DNA of 8,676 nt, taken from the NCBI GenBank assembly GCA_002401655.1, contig NVTT01000009.1:37942-46617 (forward strand), in the 5' to 3' direction. Source of the stretch: Gammaproteobacteria bacterium (GTDB lineage Bacteria; Pseudomonadota; Gammaproteobacteria; Enterobacterales; Kangiellaceae). The stretch's first letter is position 1, and each line of letters opens with the position of its first letter. Below the pieces are notes generated by a model. It was not told where the DNA came from. It saw only the letters and a list, made by a program, of their open reading frames with translations, and searched no databases. The position numbers and the translations under genes are program-made. Shown here piece by piece: positions 6,307-8,676 of this stretch.

Positions 6307-7176
6307 TTAATTTTCTTCAGATTTCAATTCTGAATCGGTATCAAAATCTAACTTTTGATTTTGAACAATTTCGATTTGTTGACCTTTTGCTTTTTTGAAG
6401 CTAGATTGTTTGGTTCTATGATTGTATCTAAATTCGCCAGCGGTTATTTTTCCTAGCGCTAGTTCAGCTTCGACCTTCTCTAGTAAATTCAATTCATTGG
6501 TTACGGTGGAATAACTGAGGTAAAGCGACTTTGCATTGAGTTCGATATTTCCCTCACTTCGGATCGCTAAATTAACTGGAACACCTTTAGCTTCGATCAT
6601 TCGTTGTTTTTCAGATTCATTTTTAATAGTAATTTCGTTAGATTTTATGTTTAGCCTATCAGGCGAAGTTTTACTATTTTTGCCACTCGATAAAACTAAA
6701 TTGGCTGAACCTGTTGCGACAAAGTTTTGGTTTCTTACATCGTAAAAAATTCTGTTAGCACTCAAAAAAAGATATTCTTTTTTTACCCGGTCAAATATTT
6801 CTAAGCTGGCTGGTGTGCCCGTTGCTTCAAAGTATTCGTATTCATTTTTGGTGCCTTTTTTTGCAACAATGCAATCCGCTAATAAATTGATATCGCCTTG
6901 GCTGATTCGTGCATTACCACAGTTCGTAATTTCTCTAGTGATACCATCCATGGTTGTGGTATCTGAGTTTAAATTGATTGGAAAAGTCGATTGAACTTCT
7001 AACTTGGGTTCTTCTTGGGTAGATTCTATTGATGAACCTTGATTTTCTGATACAGGATTTAATTCTTCACTAATTGAAAATCTACTAATGGTAATTAAAA
7101 TAACTGAGCAGAGTAGAATAATGATTGCACCAGTGTTAAATAAGGAAGGCGTCAAATTTGTTGAATTATTATTCAT
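6307..7176 (-). CDS. lptA: LPS transport periplasmic bridge protein LptA, extended
   Basis: LptA polymerises through an OstA-type beta-jellyroll into a periplasmic bridge carrying LPS from LptC to LptD. The jellyroll core is about residues 62-207, with recognisable repeats NARISQGDINLLADCIV, YFEATGTPASLEIF, LSANRIFYDVRNQNFVATGSANL and IEAKGVPVNLAI. At 289 residues it far exceeds E. coli LptA (185). Residues about 208-275 look like a further run of similar strands, so the jellyroll may be longer. The N-terminal hydrophobic segment (about 16-31) has no Lys or Arg before it, an Arg after it and no obvious AxA cleavage site, so it may be an uncleaved anchor or the start may be misjudged. Cys86 and Cys102 flank adjacent predicted strands and could form a disulfide. 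No Shine-Dalgarno sequence precedes the ATG; the leader is A-rich and the lptC stop lies 14 bp upstream. Identity rests on context plus fold pattern. Confidence 0.88.
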   Translation of the reverse strand: MNNNSTNLTPSLFNTGAIIILLCSVILITISRFSISEELNPVSENQGSSIESTQEEPKLEVQSTFPINLNSDTTTMDGITREITNCGNARISQGDINLLADCIVAKKGTKNEYEYFEATGTPASLEIFDRVKKEYLFLSANRIFYDVRNQNFVATGSANLVLSSGKNSKTSPDRLNIKSNEITIKNESEKQRMIEAKGVPVNLAIRSEGNIELNAKSLYLSYSTVTNELNLLEKVEAELALGKITAGEFRYNHRTKQSSFKKAKGQQIEIVQNQKLDFDTDSELKSEEN

Positions 7177-7190
7177 TTTTTTATTTTTCG

Positions 7191-7883
7191 CTATTTCAAG
7201 TGCGTTAATTGAGTACGGACATTAGAAAGCAAGTGTATTTTTGAATTTGCCATATCAATTTTCATTCCGTGGCTCGACGCGGTTATATTTTGAGCTTGTA
7301 ATATAACGTCTTGGTCGGTGTGCGCAATTTTTGTTATTAGGTCGATTTCTAAATCAACGGTAGTGACTTTTGTGCTATCAACTCTACTTTTAACATTATT
7401 AATTAACGATCCAGTTTCTGATTGTTTAGTCTCTAACTGCTCAACTAATTTAACTTGTTCAACTAAAAACAATTTTGTTTGTTGGTTAGTCATACGACCT
7501 TGTTTGGCAGACAAGGTCCAAAAACTTTGTTGATTTTTATAATTAATAGTCGGTTCAACTAAAATAGATACTTCAGAATCTAATCGAGTCTTTTCACCGT
7601 CAAGCAGAATGTTTTCGGACGAGCTATCAGACAAGCTTTCTTCAGATTTTTTGTCGTTATTTTGTTGATTATAGTGAATCATCTTTTTTGCGGTTAGTTG
7701 ATAATTTTGTGCACCGTTGCTAGCATATTGGGTAATAATAATGTTTTCCATTGTGTAGTCTGCTCCAGGATGCTCACTATCAATTTCAATATGCACTTTT
7801 TTTTCTTCTGCATCAAAGACTAGAAATAACATTGCAATCGCTACAAAGGCAATTAACCATCTGTTTAATTTAACTCTATCCAC
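7191..7883 (-). CDS. lptC: LPS export protein LptC
   Basis: Bitopic inner-membrane protein of the Lpt machine. Its transmembrane helix contacts LptB2FG and its periplasmic jellyroll hands LPS to LptA. Residues about 9-23 form the membrane helix (WLIAFVAIAMLFLVF), preceded by positive residues and followed by the periplasmic domain, with MENIIITQYASNGAQNYQLTAKKMIHY (45-71) as the typical opening strands. Gly206 in SSHGMKI matches the conserved glycine of E. coli LptC (Gly153). At 230 residues it is about 40 longer than E. coli LptC. The excess lies in polar insertions near 73-103 (with the serine-rich ESLSDSSSE, 82-90) and 150-172. The start codon is GTG, preceded by at best a weak GGA; a seven-codon open frame (7876-7899) overlaps it. 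The gap after kdsC is 33 bp. Confidence 0.92.
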   Translation of the reverse strand: MDRVKLNRWLIAFVAIAMLFLVFDAEEKKVHIEIDSEHPGADYTMENIIITQYASNGAQNYQLTAKKMIHYNQQNNDKKSEESLSDSSSENILLDGEKTRLDSEVSILVEPTINYKNQQSFWTLSAKQGRMTNQQTKLFLVEQVKLVEQLETKQSETGSLINNVKSRVDSTKVTTVDLEIDLITKIAHTDQDVILQAQNITASSHGMKIDMANSKIHLLSNVRTQLTHLK

Positions 7884-7916
7884 AAGCGTAAATATCCATT
7901 AAAGTTAGATTAACCA

Positions 7917-8489
7917 TTAACAAAGATAATTCTTGAGAATGTTTTGAAGCTTACCTTGAGAGTATAAAAGTAAATCGCTTATCTCTCTTACTGCTCCGTC
8001 GCCACCGATTGAAGATGTAGACCAATCAGCATTTTGTTTGACGAAAAAATGTGCATCGGATACACAAATACCCAAACCAGAGCGATTCATTAACGGAATG
8101 TCAGGTAAATCATCTCCTACGTGAGCCACTTGTTCAGGTATTAAGTTTAAATTCTCTAAAATTTCATCATAACTAGCAATTTTGTCTTTCTTGCCTTGGT
8201 AAACATGAACGATCCCTAACTCTTTTGATCGCCTTGATACAATATTAGATTCTCTTCCGGTAATAATAGCGACTTGGATACCATTATTTAATAATTGTTT
8301 AATACCTAAGCCATCTTTTATATTGAAAGACTTTAGTTCTTCATTTTCATTTCCAAAGTAGACTTTTCCATTACTCAGTACACCATCCACATCACAAATA
8401 ACAAGTTTGATCGCTTTAGCTTTTTCGAGTAAATCCTGATTGTATTTTTGTGCTAAGTTAGCCAAAGATTTTTCAATTAAGTCAGTCAT
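7917..8489 (-). CDS. kdsC: 3-deoxy-D-manno-octulosonate 8-phosphate phosphatase
   Basis: KdsC removes phosphate from Kdo-8-phosphate in the cytoplasm, giving Kdo for the LPS inner core. It is a small HAD-family hydrolase without a large cap that works as a tetramer. Length is 190 residues (E. coli 188). HAD motif I is ICDVDGVLSNGKVYF with nucleophile Asp33 and acid/base Asp35, motif II is IITGRE (Thr77), the motif III lysine lies in GKKDK (about 99-103), and motif IV is VGDDLPD (Asp126, Asp127). The tail motif near the neighbouring active site reads GGDGAVRE (162-169), where E. coli has GGRGAVRE. The ATG has no clear ribosome binding site; the upstream 55-bp spacer contains a 15-bp tandem repeat. 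It is followed by lptC. Confidence 0.96.
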   Translation of the reverse strand: MTDLIEKSLANLAQKYNQDLLEKAKAIKLVICDVDGVLSNGKVYFGNENEELKSFNIKDGLGIKQLLNNGIQVAIITGRESNIVSRRSKELGIVHVYQGKKDKIASYDEILENLNLIPEQVAHVGDDLPDIPLMNRSGLGICVSDAHFFVKQNADWSTSSIGGDGAVREISDLLLYSQGKLQNILKNYLC

Positions 8490-8493
8490 TATG

Positions 8494-8523
8494 TTTTATT
8501 TAAACCGCTTTTATTTAAACTAC
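8494..8523. repeat. 15-bp tandem direct repeat between kdsD and kdsC
   Basis: TTTTATTTAAAC occurs at 8494-8505 and exactly again at 8509-8520, a 15-bp period. It fills much of the short spacer and sits just upstream of the kdsC start, where a ribosome binding site would be expected. Confidence 0.85.
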
Positions 8524-8544
8524 ATTTATTGATACTACTTTTAG

Positions 8545-8676
8545 TCATACGACACCGGCTTTTAATAAATCATACATATTAAGAGCGCCAACTGGCGAGT
8601 CATTTTCATCTACCACGACTAGCGCGTTGATGGCATTATTTTCCATTAATTGTAGTGCTTCAGCCGCTAACTGGTG
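8545..8676 (-). CDS. kdsD: Arabinose 5-phosphate isomerase KdsD, C-terminal fragment
   Basis: Only the last 43 codons and a TGA stop are inside the window. They encode HQLAAEALQLMENNAINALV, then VVDENDSPVGALNMYDLLKA and GVV, the end of a second CBS domain. This matches the C-terminus of KdsD/GutQ-type isomerases, which convert ribulose 5-phosphate to arabinose 5-phosphate, the first step of Kdo synthesis. The adjacent kdsC makes KdsD the natural assignment. The isomerase (SIS) domain lies outside the window. The stop is 55 bp before kdsC. Confidence 0.9.
   Translation of the reverse strand, partial: HQLAAEALQLMENNAINALVVVDENDSPVGALNMYDLLKAGVV

Noticed and set aside
7099..7122. Lipoprotein signal at Cys23 of LptA
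   Set aside because: The residues before the cysteine (ILL) do not give a lipobox with a small residue at -1, and the hydrophobic stretch continues past the cysteine.
1..8676. Hidden mobile element, phage remnant or defence system
   Set aside because: All long frames belong to a conserved housekeeping cluster in its standard order; no transposase, integrase, terminal repeats or CRISPR-like spacing was seen.

Overview
This window is a conserved gammaproteobacterial chromosomal block, the envelope-biogenesis and rpoN cluster, in an AT-rich genome. Two features point to a low-GC member of the Gammaproteobacteria. The minus-strand gene order kdsD-kdsC-lptC-lptA-lptB-rpoN-hpf-ptsN-rapZ-npr is the order known from E. 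coli and relatives, and the proteins align well with E. coli versions from memory. I cannot name the genus. No mobile element, CRISPR array, tRNA or rRNA is visible, and I see no clearly undescribed system.

Layout. Positions 2-703 (+) hold the C-terminal part of a YbiT-type ABC-F ATPase cut by the window edge. Positions 744-1346 (+) hold a small protein with a C-terminal membrane anchor and no named function. These two genes converge, with only 31 bp between, on the long minus-strand cluster. Reading that cluster in its transcription direction (right to left): the last 43 codons of kdsD (8545-8676), kdsC (7917-8489), lptC (7191-7883), lptA (6307-7176), lptB (5554-6279), a 342-bp spacer, rpoN (3571-5211), hpf (3206-3493), a 158-bp spacer with two inverted repeats, ptsN (2582-3046), rapZ (1679-2569) and npr (1378-1701, overlapping rapZ by 23 bp).

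How the genes work together. KdsD and KdsC make Kdo, the inner-core sugar of LPS. LptC, LptA and LptB are three parts of the transenvelope machine that moves LPS to the outer membrane. RpoN is sigma-54 and HPF hibernates ribosomes. PtsN and NPr are the EIIA and HPr of the nitrogen phosphotransferase relay. RapZ adapts RNase E to the small RNA GlmZ in enterobacteria, controlling glucosamine-6-phosphate supply for the cell wall and LPS.

What differs from textbook versions: sigma-54 is about 70 residues longer than in E. coli, with two low-complexity insertions, and starts at TTG. LptA has a C-terminal extension and an odd N-terminal hydrophobic segment. LptC carries two polar insertions. NPr has a 19-residue N-terminal extension with no alternative start. 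Tandem duplications with a 15-bp period occur at three separate places (npr, rpoN, and the kdsD-kdsC spacer). The lptB-rpoN spacer is large and repeat-rich and probably holds an rpoN promoter.
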